From: an uncultured Muribaculaceae bacterium
GTDB taxonomy: Bacteria > Bacteroidota > Bacteroidia > Bacteroidales > Muribaculaceae
Direction: 5' to 3'
Assembly (NCBI GenBank): GCA_958436175.1
Contig: CAUBJF010000003.1
Coordinates: forward strand, 186,001 to 250,000
Length of the DNA stretch: 64,000 bases
Numbering within the stretch: the first letter of the stretch is position 1; the number at the start of each line of letters is the position of its first letter. A program made the position numbers and the translations under genes. The notes beneath the pieces are model-generated. The model was not told the origin of the DNA. It did no database searches and saw only the letters and a list, made by a program, of their open reading frames with translations. Of this stretch, positions 17,877-26,621 are shown piece by piece.

Positions 17877-18377
17877 ATGGATAATAGAAACAAGGGCATG
17901 ACCGACAATGAGGGCTTCCTCGAAGTTGTCGACAGGCATAGCGGCATAATAGCGAAGATATGCTACTACTATGCAACGGATGCCGACGATTTCCAGGACT
18001 TGCGGCAGGATGTGCTGGCAAATATGTGGTCATGCCGCGATTCCTTTCGCGGAGACTCTTCGCTGTCGACGTGGATATACCGCGTGGCAATCAACACTTG
18101 CATCTCGGCATTCCGCCACAGGAAGCACAAAGGAGAGCAGGTCGGGATAGAGTTTATCCCGGAGCTGGCCGACGACTCAAGCGAAAACGAGCATATGCAC
18201 GCCGAGATGCACCGCCTCATATCCTGTCTCAATAAGGAAGAGAAAGCCGCGATACTGATGTGGCTCGACGGCCTGAGCTACGATGAGATAGCCGCCATAA
18301 TAGGCTGCAAGCGTAATACCGTCGCAGTAAGGCTCAAACGTATCAAAGATAAGATAGTGAAGATGTCCAACTGTTGA
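17877..18377 (+). CDS. Sigma-70 family RNA polymerase sigma factor
   Basis: 166 residues. Region 2 is at about 14-80 (DADDFQDLRQDVLANMW, SSLSTWIYRVAINTCIS) and region 4 at about 110-160 (LNKEEKAAILMWLDGLSYDEI, then NTVAVRLKRIKDKI). It differs from the FecI-like factor at 12976-13581 and has no FecR neighbour. A membrane protein gene follows 12 bases later and is very likely its regulatory partner. The pair is divergent from the DUF418 gene. Confidence 0.93.
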   Translation: MDNRNKGMTDNEGFLEVVDRHSGIIAKICYYYATDADDFQDLRQDVLANMWSCRDSFRGDSSLSTWIYRVAINTCISAFRHRKHKGEQVGIEFIPELADDSSENEHMHAEMHRLISCLNKEEKAAILMWLDGLSYDEIAAIIGCKRNTVAVRLKRIKDKIVKMSNC

Positions 18378-18389
18378 AATATTGAAGTT

Positions 18390-18986
18390 ATGAACGAGAT
18401 AAGGAATATCGACGAACTTGAGGAGCTCCGGCAGAAGTGGGAGGATGTCAACCGCCGGCTCGAACGCCTCGAAAAAGGTACTGTTGATGAAGGTCGCCGG
18501 GTGTGCAGCCGCAATGTACGCACGGCAAAAGACGACCTCGCGCGACGTTATAAACGGTTTATGTTCGTAGAGCTTGTGATGAGCGTTGTCGTACTGTGCC
18601 AGTTTGGCGCAATGACACATCGTGGAATTGGCAATGAGTTTTGGTTGAGCTGTTCGACCATTGCCTTCCCGATCTTTTTTTTAGTTGCGTTCGTAATGGA
18701 CTTGCATCTCTATAATGCTCTTTCGAGAATGGATCTGTCGGTGATGACAGTGAAGGAAGTTGTTTCGGAAGCGCGGACATTGAAACGCCGCCATCATATA
18801 TTCCAGGCAGTTTTGATCCCCTTTGTTCTGATTTGTCTTGGCTGTATGGCGATGGCTTTCGTCGATGACGATTATGTGCTCGCCGGAATGGCTACCGGAG
18901 GTGCTGTCGGACTCGCAATCGGACTGAAACAGTATCTCGACATGATGAAGGACTACCGCGAGATGATGCGCCAGTACGAGGATTGA
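18390..18986 (+). CDS. Four-helix membrane protein paired with the sigma factor (possible anti-sigma)
   Basis: 198 residues, no known family recognised. A charged N-terminal helix rich in heptad-like spacing (residues about 5-50, NIDELEELRQKWEDVNRRLE) precedes two membrane helices at about 58-76 and 84-108. A cytoplasmic linker (LSVMTVKEVVSEARTLKRRHH) and two more helices at about 136-157 and 163-184 follow, with a charged C-terminal tail. The gene starts 12 bases after a sigma-factor gene. A cytoplasmic helical segment tethered to the membrane suits sequestration of a sigma factor, so an anti-sigma role is inferred from context only. Confidence 0.75.
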   Translation: MNEIRNIDELEELRQKWEDVNRRLERLEKGTVDEGRRVCSRNVRTAKDDLARRYKRFMFVELVMSVVVLCQFGAMTHRGIGNEFWLSCSTIAFPIFFLVAFVMDLHLYNALSRMDLSVMTVKEVVSEARTLKRRHHIFQAVLIPFVLICLGCMAMAFVDDDYVLAGMATGGAVGLAIGLKQYLDMMKDYREMMRQYED

Positions 18987-19064
18987 TTTTCTTAAAAACA
19001 GATAAAGACCGCGTTTTTTATGTAAATTTGCAAAAACATAATCACGATTAAATAATCATATACA

Positions 19065-20912
19065 TTGAAAATCTTGCGATTTACGATCTGTGCGGTTCTG
19101 CTTTCCTTCTCGCTGAATATGTCTGCTGCTGTCGACGAAGAATGGGCCCGAGAAAATTATACAAAGAATGAAACGATGGTAGAGATGCGTGACGGTGTGC
19201 GGCTCTATACCGGGATTTATGCCCCGGCGGATACCCTCAGGCACCCAATCCTTCTGTTTCGTAATACGTACGGTTCGGGCCCTTACGGAGAAGAATGGAA
19301 CAGCGGTCTATGGAACGATTGTTCCGACTATCTCGAACGGGGCTATATAATGGTATTCCAGGATGTACGGGGACTGCGGATGAGTGAAGGCGAATTCGAG
19401 AATGTCCGTCCTGTGGGGATTTATAATGAAAAGGGGGCCAATGATGCCACCGACATGTACGATACTGCTGACTGGCTCATTAAAAACACCAACAGCAATG
19501 GAAATATCGGAGTCTCAGGTTGCAGCTATGGCGGTTTCACAGCCATGGTTGCCGGGCTGTCCGGGCATCCTGCCGTTAAAGCCATTGTACCCCAGGCTCC
19601 AGTCACCGACTGGTTTCTTGGCGATGATTTTCATCATAACGGAGTGTTCATGCCGGCTCATGCTTTCGGGTTTCTCTCCGGCTTCGGCCTTCCGCGCCAT
19701 AAGCCACACCCTGAGGGTAGTTCGCCACTGAACTACTATTACGATGATGAATATAGCTTTTATCTGCGCAACAGGGCATTGCCCAAACTCACGGCATTGC
19801 TTGGCGACTCCATCGCTTTCTGGCCCGAAATGATGCGCCATCCCGATTACGACACTTTCTGGAAGGGTCGTAACCCGCTTGAAAACGCCGGCGAGCTCAA
19901 GCCCGCAGTACTTACCGTCGGAGGAATATATGATGCCGAAGATCTTTATGGTACCGTGGAGACATACCGTAGGCTGTCAACAGAGTTCCCCTCCGCGGAC
20001 ACTTATTTTCTGTTCGGCCCCTGGAGCCATGGCGGCTGGGGAGGCGACGGCTATGGCCTTGCGGCTTTGAGATTCGGAGGCGAGCGTACGGCCGATGTCT
20101 ATAAAAAGATGCAGCTTGATTTCCTGGATAATTATCTGGCTGGGACTAATCCCGGTAGACCGGCCAAGGCAACAGTATTTACCTCCGGCGACAACAAATG
20201 GCATGAATTCGGACAGTGGCCCCCGGAAAATGTTGAGAAGAGAAATCTCTATCTTGACAAAGGCTCCGTAGCATCATTTGCTGTCCCTGGTTCTGAAGAA
20301 TCATTCTCAAGCTATATCTCGGATCCTTCGCATCCGGTTCCATATACAAATGGTATCTTCCATTCGACAGGTGGAGATTATATGGTGGAAGACCAGCGCT
20401 TCGCGGCAAGACGTCCCGATGTCCTTACTTTCGTAAGCGACACGCTCGCCAGTCCTCTCACGCTAACCGGTCCGCTGGAAGTTGCGATCTGGATGTCAAG
20501 TTCGACGGACGATGCCGATGTGGTTGTAAAGCTGATCGATGTGTATCCGGAAACTTTTGCTTATTCCGAGGACGAAAATCCGGGAGGCGAAGTGATGGGC
20601 TCTTACCAGCAGCTCGTCCGTGGCGACATAATGGCAGCCCATTACAGGGAAGGGTTCGACCACAGAGTTCCTCTGACACCCGGTGAACCTACTATGGTGT
20701 CATTCAAGATGCCGGATGTAAGCCATACATTTATGCAGGGGCATAGAATCATGGTGCAGATACAGAGCAGCTGGTTCCCACTATTCCGGATGAGTCCGCA
20801 GCGTTTCGTCAATGAATATGAAGCAGACGACTCACAGTTCCAGCATGCCGAAATTAAAATTTATCATTCAGAAGACTATCCGTCGCATCTTGTGCTTCCA
20901 GTACTCGACTGA
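19065..20912 (+). CDS. Secreted CocE/NonD-family (X-Pro dipeptidyl-peptidase-like) serine hydrolase
   Basis: 615 residues with the S15/CocE fold: an alpha/beta-hydrolase domain and a C-terminal jelly-roll (from about residue 400). Predicted catalytic residues are Ser154 in GVSGCSYGGF, Asp290 in GGIYDAEDLYG and His322 in FGPWSHGGW. The start is the TTG at 19065: an in-frame stop lies 10 bases upstream, and the first in-frame ATG would remove most of the signal peptide (FTICAVLLSFSLNMSAA). Family members hydrolyse esters, beta-lactam side chains or X-Pro peptides; the substrate cannot be told here. A -7-like TAAATTTG lies at 19023-19030. It appears to be a single-gene unit closed by a terminator. 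Confidence 0.92.
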   Translation: MKILRFTICAVLLSFSLNMSAAVDEEWARENYTKNETMVEMRDGVRLYTGIYAPADTLRHPILLFRNTYGSGPYGEEWNSGLWNDCSDYLERGYIMVFQDVRGLRMSEGEFENVRPVGIYNEKGANDATDMYDTADWLIKNTNSNGNIGVSGCSYGGFTAMVAGLSGHPAVKAIVPQAPVTDWFLGDDFHHNGVFMPAHAFGFLSGFGLPRHKPHPEGSSPLNYYYDDEYSFYLRNRALPKLTALLGDSIAFWPEMMRHPDYDTFWKGRNPLENAGELKPAVLTVGGIYDAEDLYGTVETYRRLSTEFPSADTYFLFGPWSHGGWGGDGYGLAALRFGGERTADVYKKMQLDFLDNYLAGTNPGRPAKATVFTSGDNKWHEFGQWPPENVEKRNLYLDKGSVASFAVPGSEESFSSYISDPSHPVPYTNGIFHSTGGDYMVEDQRFAARRPDVLTFVSDTLASPLTLTGPLEVAIWMSSSTDDADVVVKLIDVYPETFAYSEDENPGGEVMGSYQQLVRGDIMAAHYREGFDHRVPLTPGEPTMVSFKMPDVSHTFMQGHRIMVQIQSSWFPLFRMSPQRFVNEYEADDSQFQHAEIKIYHSEDYPSHLVLPVLD

Positions 20913-20927
20913 CACGACAGGAATATT

Positions 20928-20961
20928 AAAAAGCCGGGAGCAGAGGCGCTTCCGGCTTTTT
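20928..20961. terminator. Bidirectional terminator between CocE-like hydrolase and flavodoxin genes
   Basis: AAAAAGCCGG and CCGGCTTTTT arms flank a short loop. It lies between two convergent genes and can serve both strands. Confidence 0.88.
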
Positions 20962-20981
20962 GAGTCATTTCTATTTGGGTT

Positions 20982-21482
20982 TTAGTAGTTTTTCTTGATA
21001 ATCTCGGTCCATTCCTTGAGGCGGCGGTCGGTGTACTCGGGATGGTTGACCTGGTCGAGGACGAGGCCGCGCATAGTGTTGCCGACGGCAGCGTCGGAGT
21101 GGTCGAAATGGTATCCGTCGGCGGGGTACTGGCCTATGAAAGTTGCACCGGTGTCGCGGAGCTTGTCGTAGAGAATGCCTACGCCGTTGCAGAAAGTGTC
21201 GGCCATCGTCTCGTCGCCACAACCGAATAGACCGATTTTATGTCCTTTGAGGTCGAGAGCCTGGGCGCCGTCGATGAAGTCGTACCATCCTTCTTCGAGT
21301 TCGCCGTTACCCCATGTCGATGTGCCGAGAAGAAGTACTTTGTAGTCGCCGAGGGCTGAAGGCGACGTTTTTGTTACGTCGCGGATGTCCTCTGCCGGAA
21401 TGTCGAGAAGTTGCCCGATACGTTGGGCAATGTCAGCAGTCACCCCGGTGGCGGAACCGTAGAATATGCCTGTCTGTTTCAT
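20982..21482 (-). CDS. fldA: Flavodoxin
   Basis: 166 residues, the size of long-chain flavodoxins. The FMN phosphate loop is FYGSATGVTADIAQ near the N-terminus; the 50s-loop region has LLGTSTWGNGELEEGW and the 90s region FGCGDETMADTFCNG. It carries electrons as FMN semiquinone/hydroquinone in place of ferredoxin, especially when iron is low. It is a single gene convergent with the upstream hydrolase gene. Confidence 0.95.
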   Translation of the reverse strand: MKQTGIFYGSATGVTADIAQRIGQLLDIPAEDIRDVTKTSPSALGDYKVLLLGTSTWGNGELEEGWYDFIDGAQALDLKGHKIGLFGCGDETMADTFCNGVGILYDKLRDTGATFIGQYPADGYHFDHSDAAVGNTMRGLVLDQVNHPEYTDRRLKEWTEIIKKNY

Positions 21483-21582
21483 ATTGTCTGTGATCTTTTG
21501 AACTGATAATATAACACGGTGCGGGCTCTCCTTGTTCGGTAGTCGACTTCGCTCAGCAAAAGATTCTAAACTCTGTTAAAAC

Positions 21583-21614
21583 TTTGGGTATATGTGGAAG
21601 TTTCGCTAATTTTG
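21583..21614 (+). promoter_or_regulatory. Promoter of the nrnA-DUF4827-glmM operon
   Basis: TTTG (21583-21586), a 20-base spacer and TAATTTTG (21607-21614) form a full match to the Bacteroidetes consensus, 33 bases before the nrnA start codon. Confidence 0.75.
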
Positions 21615-21647
21615 CCAAATATTTAAGGTTGAAAAGCATATCGACAG

Positions 21648-22682
21648 ATGATTAAACGTATCATAGACGAAAAATCTATCCAACGTGCCAAAATATTGAT
21701 TGACAACGCTGAAAGAATCGTCGTCGTTTGTCACACGGCTCCCGATGGTGATGCCGTCGGTTCCTGTCTGGCTGCGATGCATGTCTTCTCGACCCTCGGA
21801 AAAGATGTCAAGGTGGTGATTCCCGACATGGCGCTTGCCAACCTGATGACCCTGCCGGGTGCAAAGGAAATGGTGGATGCCACCCGTCATCCCGACTTCG
21901 CGGCGAAGCTCTTCTGTAGCGCCGATGTCATCCTCTGCCTCGATTTCAACGAGCCCAAGCGTACGGGCCGTCTCGAAAAAGTGCTCGACGAGAGCAAGGC
22001 TCACAAGATACTCATTGACCATCATCTCCATCCCAATATCGAGGCAGATGTCATTATCTCGCATCCCGAGATGCCTGCAACGGCCTATCTTCTGTTCCGG
22101 TTTTTCTGCCGCCTTGGGCTCTTCACCTTCATAGAGCGGGATGCGGCGCAGTGTCTGCTCGCCGGCATGATGACGGATACGGGCAACTTCTCGTACAACT
22201 GCTCCGACCCCGAGCTTTATGTAGTAGTTGCCGAGCTTATACGCAAAGGAGCCGATAAGGAGAAGCTCTATCGCGACCTCTTCAGCACATTCAGCGAGAA
22301 CTGCCTGCGTCTCAATTCCTACGCCATCCTGAAGCGTATGGAAGTCTTTCAGGAATACGGGGCCGCTCTCATCACTTTGTCGCGGGACGAGCTCAACCGC
22401 TTTCATTATACCAAAGGCGATACCGAAGGTCTGGTCAACCGTCCTCTGGCCATTCCGGGCATCTGCTACAGTGCCTTCCTTCGTGAAGAATCCGATCTCG
22501 TGAAGGTGTCGATGCGCAGTGTCGGCTCTTTCCCGGTCAATACTGTATGCAAGGACCATTTTGGCGGCGGAGGACATCTCAATGCCGCCGGAGGCGAGTT
22601 CTACGGCACGCTTGAAGAAGCTGCCGCCCTTTTCCGTTCTCTCCTTCAAGAAAATAAAGAAAAATACATAGACAATAAATGA
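21648..22682 (+). CDS. nrnA: DHH-family phosphoesterase (NrnA-like oligoribonuclease/pAp phosphatase)
   Basis: 344 residues. The DHH domain shows HTAPDGDAVGS, CLDFNEPKRTG and the signature ILIDHHLHP; the DHHA1 domain ends with DHFGGGGHLNAAGGEF. This is the NrnA architecture and length. NrnA degrades nanoRNAs and dephosphorylates pAp, linking RNA turnover to sulfur metabolism. Its TGA overlaps the next start codon by 4 bases, so it is co-translated with the DUF4827 gene. Confidence 0.93.
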   Translation: MIKRIIDEKSIQRAKILIDNAERIVVVCHTAPDGDAVGSCLAAMHVFSTLGKDVKVVIPDMALANLMTLPGAKEMVDATRHPDFAAKLFCSADVILCLDFNEPKRTGRLEKVLDESKAHKILIDHHLHPNIEADVIISHPEMPATAYLLFRFFCRLGLFTFIERDAAQCLLAGMMTDTGNFSYNCSDPELYVVVAELIRKGADKEKLYRDLFSTFSENCLRLNSYAILKRMEVFQEYGAALITLSRDELNRFHYTKGDTEGLVNRPLAIPGICYSAFLREESDLVKVSMRSVGSFPVNTVCKDHFGGGGHLNAAGGEFYGTLEEAAALFRSLLQENKEKYIDNK

Positions 22683-23236
22683 AAATATTCCGCCACATCT
22701 GTCTTGCAATAGCTGCCTGTGCGGTCTTCGCATCGTGCGATAACACAGTTTCCTATGCCGAACTCCTCAACAGCGAGGAGGCTGCCGTCAACAATTTCCT
22801 CGCCGACCAGACTGTGTGTATGTCGGTCCCTGCCGATACTGTCTTCGAGGTCGGACCCAACGCACCGTACTACCGTCTCGATGAGGACGGTTATCTATAT
22901 ATGCAGGTTCTCAATGCCGGTACGCCCGGCAACCGCGTAGTCGACGACGAGCAGATCTACTTCCGCTACACGCGCTATATGCTTGAATCGTACTCGGACG
23001 GCAAGCTCCCGGACGGCGAGGGCAACAATATCTCGCTTAACCCGTGCTGGTTCCGATATAACAACTACCGGATACAGTCATCCTATCAGTGGGGGACAGG
23101 TATTCAGGCTCCTCTTAGGTTCCTCCCTATCGACTGCGAGGTGAATCTTGTCGTGAAATCCCAGGAAGGCGTCGTTCAGGAGCAGTCCAACGTACTCCCT
23201 TATCTTTATCGTCTAACGTATCAGCGCCGGGAATAA
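22679..23236 (+). CDS. DUF4827-type lipoprotein
   Basis: 185 residues. A signal sequence with lipobox FASC (C at residue 20) gives a lipid-anchored protein starting CDNTVSYAELLNSEEAAVNNF. I recognise the Bacteroidetes DUF4827 family, which is typically next to glmM, as it is here. The family resembles FKBP-type lipoproteins that precede it in other genomes, but no activity is established. It overlaps nrnA by 4 bases and lies 28 bases before glmM, so all three are one operon. Confidence 0.85.
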   Translation: MKIFRHICLAIAACAVFASCDNTVSYAELLNSEEAAVNNFLADQTVCMSVPADTVFEVGPNAPYYRLDEDGYLYMQVLNAGTPGNRVVDDEQIYFRYTRYMLESYSDGKLPDGEGNNISLNPCWFRYNNYRIQSSYQWGTGIQAPLRFLPIDCEVNLVVKSQEGVVQEQSNVLPYLYRLTYQRRE

Positions 23237-23264
23237 TATCCGGCGGCCAACTTAAGACACAGAT

Positions 23265-24653
23265 ATGACCCTAATCAAATCAATTTCAGGTATCCGTGGA
23301 ACTATCGGCGGCACGGCAGGCGACGGACTGTCGCCGCTCGATGTAGTGAAATTCACGGCAGCGTTTGCTAAGTTTATCGACAGCACAAGCAAGAAGTCGA
23401 ACAGGACTATAGTAGTAGGACGTGACGCACGTCTCTCAGGACCTATGGTGCGCGACCTCGTCGCAGGCACCCTCGTGGGCATGGGATTCGATGTCGTCGA
23501 CATAGACCTTGCCTCCACCCCGACCACCGAGCAGGCTGTTGTCGGCGAGAACGCATGCGGCGGTCTCATCCTGACTGCCTCGCATAACCCCCGTCAGTGG
23601 AATGCGCTCAAGCTGCTCAACGAACGTGGCGAGTTCCTCAACGATGCCGAAGGCAAAGAAGTGCTGAGAATCGCAGCCGCCGAGGATTTCACTTTTGCCG
23701 AAGTCGGAGACCTGGGCCACGTCTATCATAATACAACATGGAACCGTAGACATATCGAGCAGGTGCTCGCATTGCCCCTTGTCGATGTCGACGCTATCCG
23801 CCAGGCCGGATTCACCGTAGCTGTCGATGCTGTTAACTCCGTCGGAGGTATCGTCATCCCGGAGCTCCTTCGTGCTCTCGGCGTTGACAATGTCATCGAG
23901 CTCAATTGCGAGGCTACAGGCAAGTTCGCCCATAACCCCGAGCCTATTCCTGAGAACCTGACCGGTATCTCGGAACTGATGAAGACTGCTAAGGCCGACG
24001 TAGGCTTTGTTGTCGATCCGGATGTCGACCGCCTCGCAATTGTCTGCGAGGACGGACGTATGTTCGGCGAGGAATACACCCTCGTCTCCGTTGCCGATTA
24101 TGTCCTTTCGCATACCCCCGGCAACACTGTCAGCAATCTCAGCTCCTCGCGTGCGCTGCGCGATGTCACGACAGCACGTGGCGGCAACTACAACGCTGCA
24201 GCTGTCGGAGAGGTCAATGTGACAACCAAGATGAAGGAGACAGGCGCAGTCATAGGCGGGGAAGGCAACGGTGGCGTTATCTATCCCGAGCTTCACTATG
24301 GCCGCGACGCGCTCGTAGGTGTAGCCCTGTTCCTCACCCTCCTTGCAAAGAGCGGCAAGACAGTCAGCGAGCTTCGCGCCGGATACCCTGCCTACGAGAT
24401 ATATAAGAGCAAGATACAGCTTACGCCTGAAATAGATGTCGATGCTATTCTCGAAGCCGTGAAGAAGCATTTTGCCGGTGAGAAAATCACCGATATCGAC
24501 GGGGTCAAGATTGATTTCGCCGACTCATGGGTCCATCTGCGCAAGAGCAACACAGAGCCCATCATCCGTATTTATTCCGAGGCGCATACCGAGGGAGAAG
24601 CTAAGGCTCTTGCTGAAAGCATTCGTGAAATTATCAACAAAATCGTCCGCTAA
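23265..24653 (+). CDS. glmM: Phosphoglucosamine mutase
   Basis: 462 residues. The catalytic phosphoserine is Ser106 in LTASHNPRQWNALK; the magnesium loop is DPDVDRLAIV; the sugar-binding loop is GGEGNGGVIYPE; the phosphate-binding loop near the C-terminus is RKSNTEPIIRIYSEA. It converts glucosamine-6-phosphate to glucosamine-1-phosphate on the route to UDP-GlcNAc for peptidoglycan and lipid A. Length is typical of bacterial GlmM. It closes the nrnA operon. Confidence 0.93.
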   Translation: MTLIKSISGIRGTIGGTAGDGLSPLDVVKFTAAFAKFIDSTSKKSNRTIVVGRDARLSGPMVRDLVAGTLVGMGFDVVDIDLASTPTTEQAVVGENACGGLILTASHNPRQWNALKLLNERGEFLNDAEGKEVLRIAAAEDFTFAEVGDLGHVYHNTTWNRRHIEQVLALPLVDVDAIRQAGFTVAVDAVNSVGGIVIPELLRALGVDNVIELNCEATGKFAHNPEPIPENLTGISELMKTAKADVGFVVDPDVDRLAIVCEDGRMFGEEYTLVSVADYVLSHTPGNTVSNLSSSRALRDVTTARGGNYNAAAVGEVNVTTKMKETGAVIGGEGNGGVIYPELHYGRDALVGVALFLTLLAKSGKTVSELRAGYPAYEIYKSKIQLTPEIDVDAILEAVKKHFAGEKITDIDGVKIDFADSWVHLRKSNTEPIIRIYSEAHTEGEAKALAESIREIINKIVR

Positions 24654-24684
24654 CTTGATTATTGGCTGAAAAAACGTAAATTTG
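24654..24684 (+). promoter_or_regulatory. Promoter of the ferredoxin gene
   Basis: CTTG (24654-24657), a 19-base spacer and TAAATTTG (24677-24684). It begins right after the glmM stop, giving the ferredoxin its own transcript with a leader of about 45 bases. Confidence 0.6.
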
Positions 24685-24737
24685 CAGCGTCGATTCAGAC
24701 TAAACATTTTTCCTAATAAATAAACACACATTTTATC

Positions 24738-24908
24738 ATGGCTTACGTAATCACTGACAAATGCGTTGCTTGCGGCACCTGTCTGCCCGAATGCCCCGTG
24801 GGCGCTATCTCTGAAGGCGAAATCTACCACATCGATCCCGATACCTGCATCGATTGTGGCACATGCGCTTCCGTATGCCCCAGCGAAGCTATCATCCCCG
24901 GCGAATAA
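24738..24908 (+). CDS. 2[4Fe-4S] ferredoxin
   Basis: A 56-residue protein starting MAYVITDKCVACGTCLPECP. Two clusters of four cysteines are present: CVACGTCLPEC-P and CIDCGTCASVC-P, the classic clostridial-type arrangement. It is a low-potential electron carrier for anaerobic metabolism. Its small size, strong promoter and own terminator suggest high expression. The start is the only ATG in position and is preceded by an A/T-rich leader. Confidence 0.97.
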   Translation: MAYVITDKCVACGTCLPECPVGAISEGEIYHIDPDTCIDCGTCASVCPSEAIIPGE

Positions 24909-24935
24909 TCCCCGAGTAGAAAAGCAACAAGATAA

Positions 24936-24967
24936 CGGCGGGTCCCTTCTTGCGAGGGGATCCGCCG
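24936..24967 (+). terminator. Terminator after the ferredoxin gene
   Basis: CGGCGG and CCGCCG arms with an inner CCC/GGG pairing, followed by CTGTTTT. It lies 27 bases after the ferredoxin stop. Confidence 0.8.
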
Positions 24968-25198
24968 CTGTTTTCGGCTACGTAAAGTCAGGCCGAGGGC
25001 TCTTTTTGAGTTTTTTCGATAAATTATAGAAAAATTTCTTTAATTACTCAATCTTTATCCCTAATTTTGTACGGGATTCCCGAAAGAGAATCCTCTTCGT
25101 TTTTATTGTATCACATTTTTTCCAACATCTCGACGGCCGGAAGTTTTGCGACAGCTTGTAAGCTTTGGGGCGTTACTATTTCTTTGGTTTAATACCTT
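24968..25198 (+). promoter_or_regulatory. Leader of nhaD with a -7 box
   Basis: TAATTTTG at 25072-25079 matches the -7 consensus; the -33 region is poor. Transcription from here leaves a 5' leader of about 110 bases with small inverted repeats (GGGATTC/GAATCC near 25073-25094 and AGCTTGTAAGCT near 25153). I see no known riboswitch class and no gene in this stretch. Confidence 0.45.
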
Positions 25199-26536
25199 AT
25201 GATTACATTAATGATTGTACTGTTCGTGATAGGCTATATAGGGATAGCATCCGAACATGTATTACACATCAACAAAGCGACTTTCGCGCTTATTCTATGC
25301 GGTGTGCTGTGGTCCATCTATGCCATGTGGGGCCACGATCCGAATCTTTCGGAAGACATGATCGTCGCACTTGGCGATACATGCGAGATCGTCGTGTTCC
25401 TTATCGGAGCGATGACGATTGTAGAGCTTATAGACCGCTACGGCGGTTTCAATATCATTGTGCGTCATATCAATGCCAAGAACAAGAGAGGTCTCCTCTG
25501 GATTCTCTCCGGAGTGGCCTTCTTCCTTTCGGCAATTCTGGATAATATGACGACAACTATCATCATGGTGATGATGCTGCGGCGTATGCTTGCCCAGCAG
25601 AAGGAACGATGGATTTTTGCATCCGTCATAGTCATGGCTGCAAACTCGGGCGGCGTATGGTCGCCTATAGGTGATATCACGACCATCATGCTGTGGATGA
25701 AAAACTATGTTTCGTCGGCCGATCTCATTTGCCATCTATGCCTGCCCGCCGTCGTTTCCGTCGTAATCCCGACCTGGATAGCGTCCCGTTTCGTCAAGTC
25801 GGAACATGTCGAAGCACTTAACGAAACAGACCGTCGTGTGGGGTATGTCCTTTCCGAACATCACTACGGCCTCTCTGTCGCAATCCTGATTCTTGGTGTT
25901 GCCGGTCTGCTTTTTGTGCCGGCTTTCAAGGCGATTACCCATCTGCCTCCGTATATGGGCATCCTCATCTCGCTCGGCATACTGTGGCTCATCACCGAAC
26001 TGATTGTCCGCCACTATGAGCTGGACGGCAAAATCGAAGGCCGTATCTCGCAGGTTGTAAGCCGTATCGATATGTCGACCATCCTTTTCTTCCTCGGCAT
26101 CCTGATGGCTGTGGCTGCTTTGTCGCAGAGCGGTATCCTCGGAGAACTCGCCGCATGGCTCAACGATACTTTCCATGAAGTATTTGTCATTACGGGAATA
26201 ATAGGTGTGCTTTCGTCGATAGTCGACAATGTGCCTCTTGTCGCCGCATGTATGGACATGTACCCCGTGATGAGCGAGGTCGCAGCAGCAGGGTCTGCCG
26301 ATCCGGCGTATTCGATGCTCTTTGTCGAAGGAGGTCTTTTCTGGCGCCTGCTTACATATTGTGCCGGTGTCGGTGGGTCTTTGCTGATCATAGGCTCGGC
26401 TGCAGGTGTAGTTGCTATGGGTATAGAAAAGATATCGTTTACGTGGTATCTGAAGCATATCACATGGATGGCTCTTGTCGGTTATCTGGCCGGTATTGCA
26501 ACTATTGCTTTGACGGAATTCTTGCAGATTCTGTAA
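25199..26536 (+). CDS. nhaD: NhaD-family sodium/proton antiporter
   Basis: 445 residues with about twelve membrane helices. Motifs of the NhaD/ion-transporter family are visible: GAMTIVELIDRYGGFNII, SAILDNMTTTIIMVMMLRR, NSGGVWSPIGDITTIMLW, and in the second half SSIVDNVPLVAA and GGSLLIIGSAAGV. The Asp residues in the two unwound helices (LDNMTT and VDNVPL) are the expected ion-binding sites. It exports sodium in exchange for protons at the inner membrane. It is a single gene with a leader of about 110 bases and a strong terminator shared with nadB. Confidence 0.94.
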   Translation: MITLMIVLFVIGYIGIASEHVLHINKATFALILCGVLWSIYAMWGHDPNLSEDMIVALGDTCEIVVFLIGAMTIVELIDRYGGFNIIVRHINAKNKRGLLWILSGVAFFLSAILDNMTTTIIMVMMLRRMLAQQKERWIFASVIVMAANSGGVWSPIGDITTIMLWMKNYVSSADLICHLCLPAVVSVVIPTWIASRFVKSEHVEALNETDRRVGYVLSEHHYGLSVAILILGVAGLLFVPAFKAITHLPPYMGILISLGILWLITELIVRHYELDGKIEGRISQVVSRIDMSTILFFLGILMAVAALSQSGILGELAAWLNDTFHEVFVITGIIGVLSSIVDNVPLVAACMDMYPVMSEVAAAGSADPAYSMLFVEGGLFWRLLTYCAGVGGSLLIIGSAAGVVAMGIEKISFTWYLKHITWMALVGYLAGIATIALTEFLQIL

Positions 26537-26555
26537 ACGACAGGTTTAAGAGAAT

Positions 26556-26593
26556 AAAAATGGAGAGCGTCGGTTGCGGCGCTCTCCATTTTT
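26556..26593. terminator. Bidirectional terminator between nhaD and nadB
   Basis: AAAAATGGAGAGCG and CGCTCTCCATTTTT arms around a GTCGGTTGCGG-type loop. The genes are convergent and both can use it. Confidence 0.92.
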
Positions 26594-26621
26594 ATTCCCT
26601 TTTAGTTAAGTAGGGAATGTC

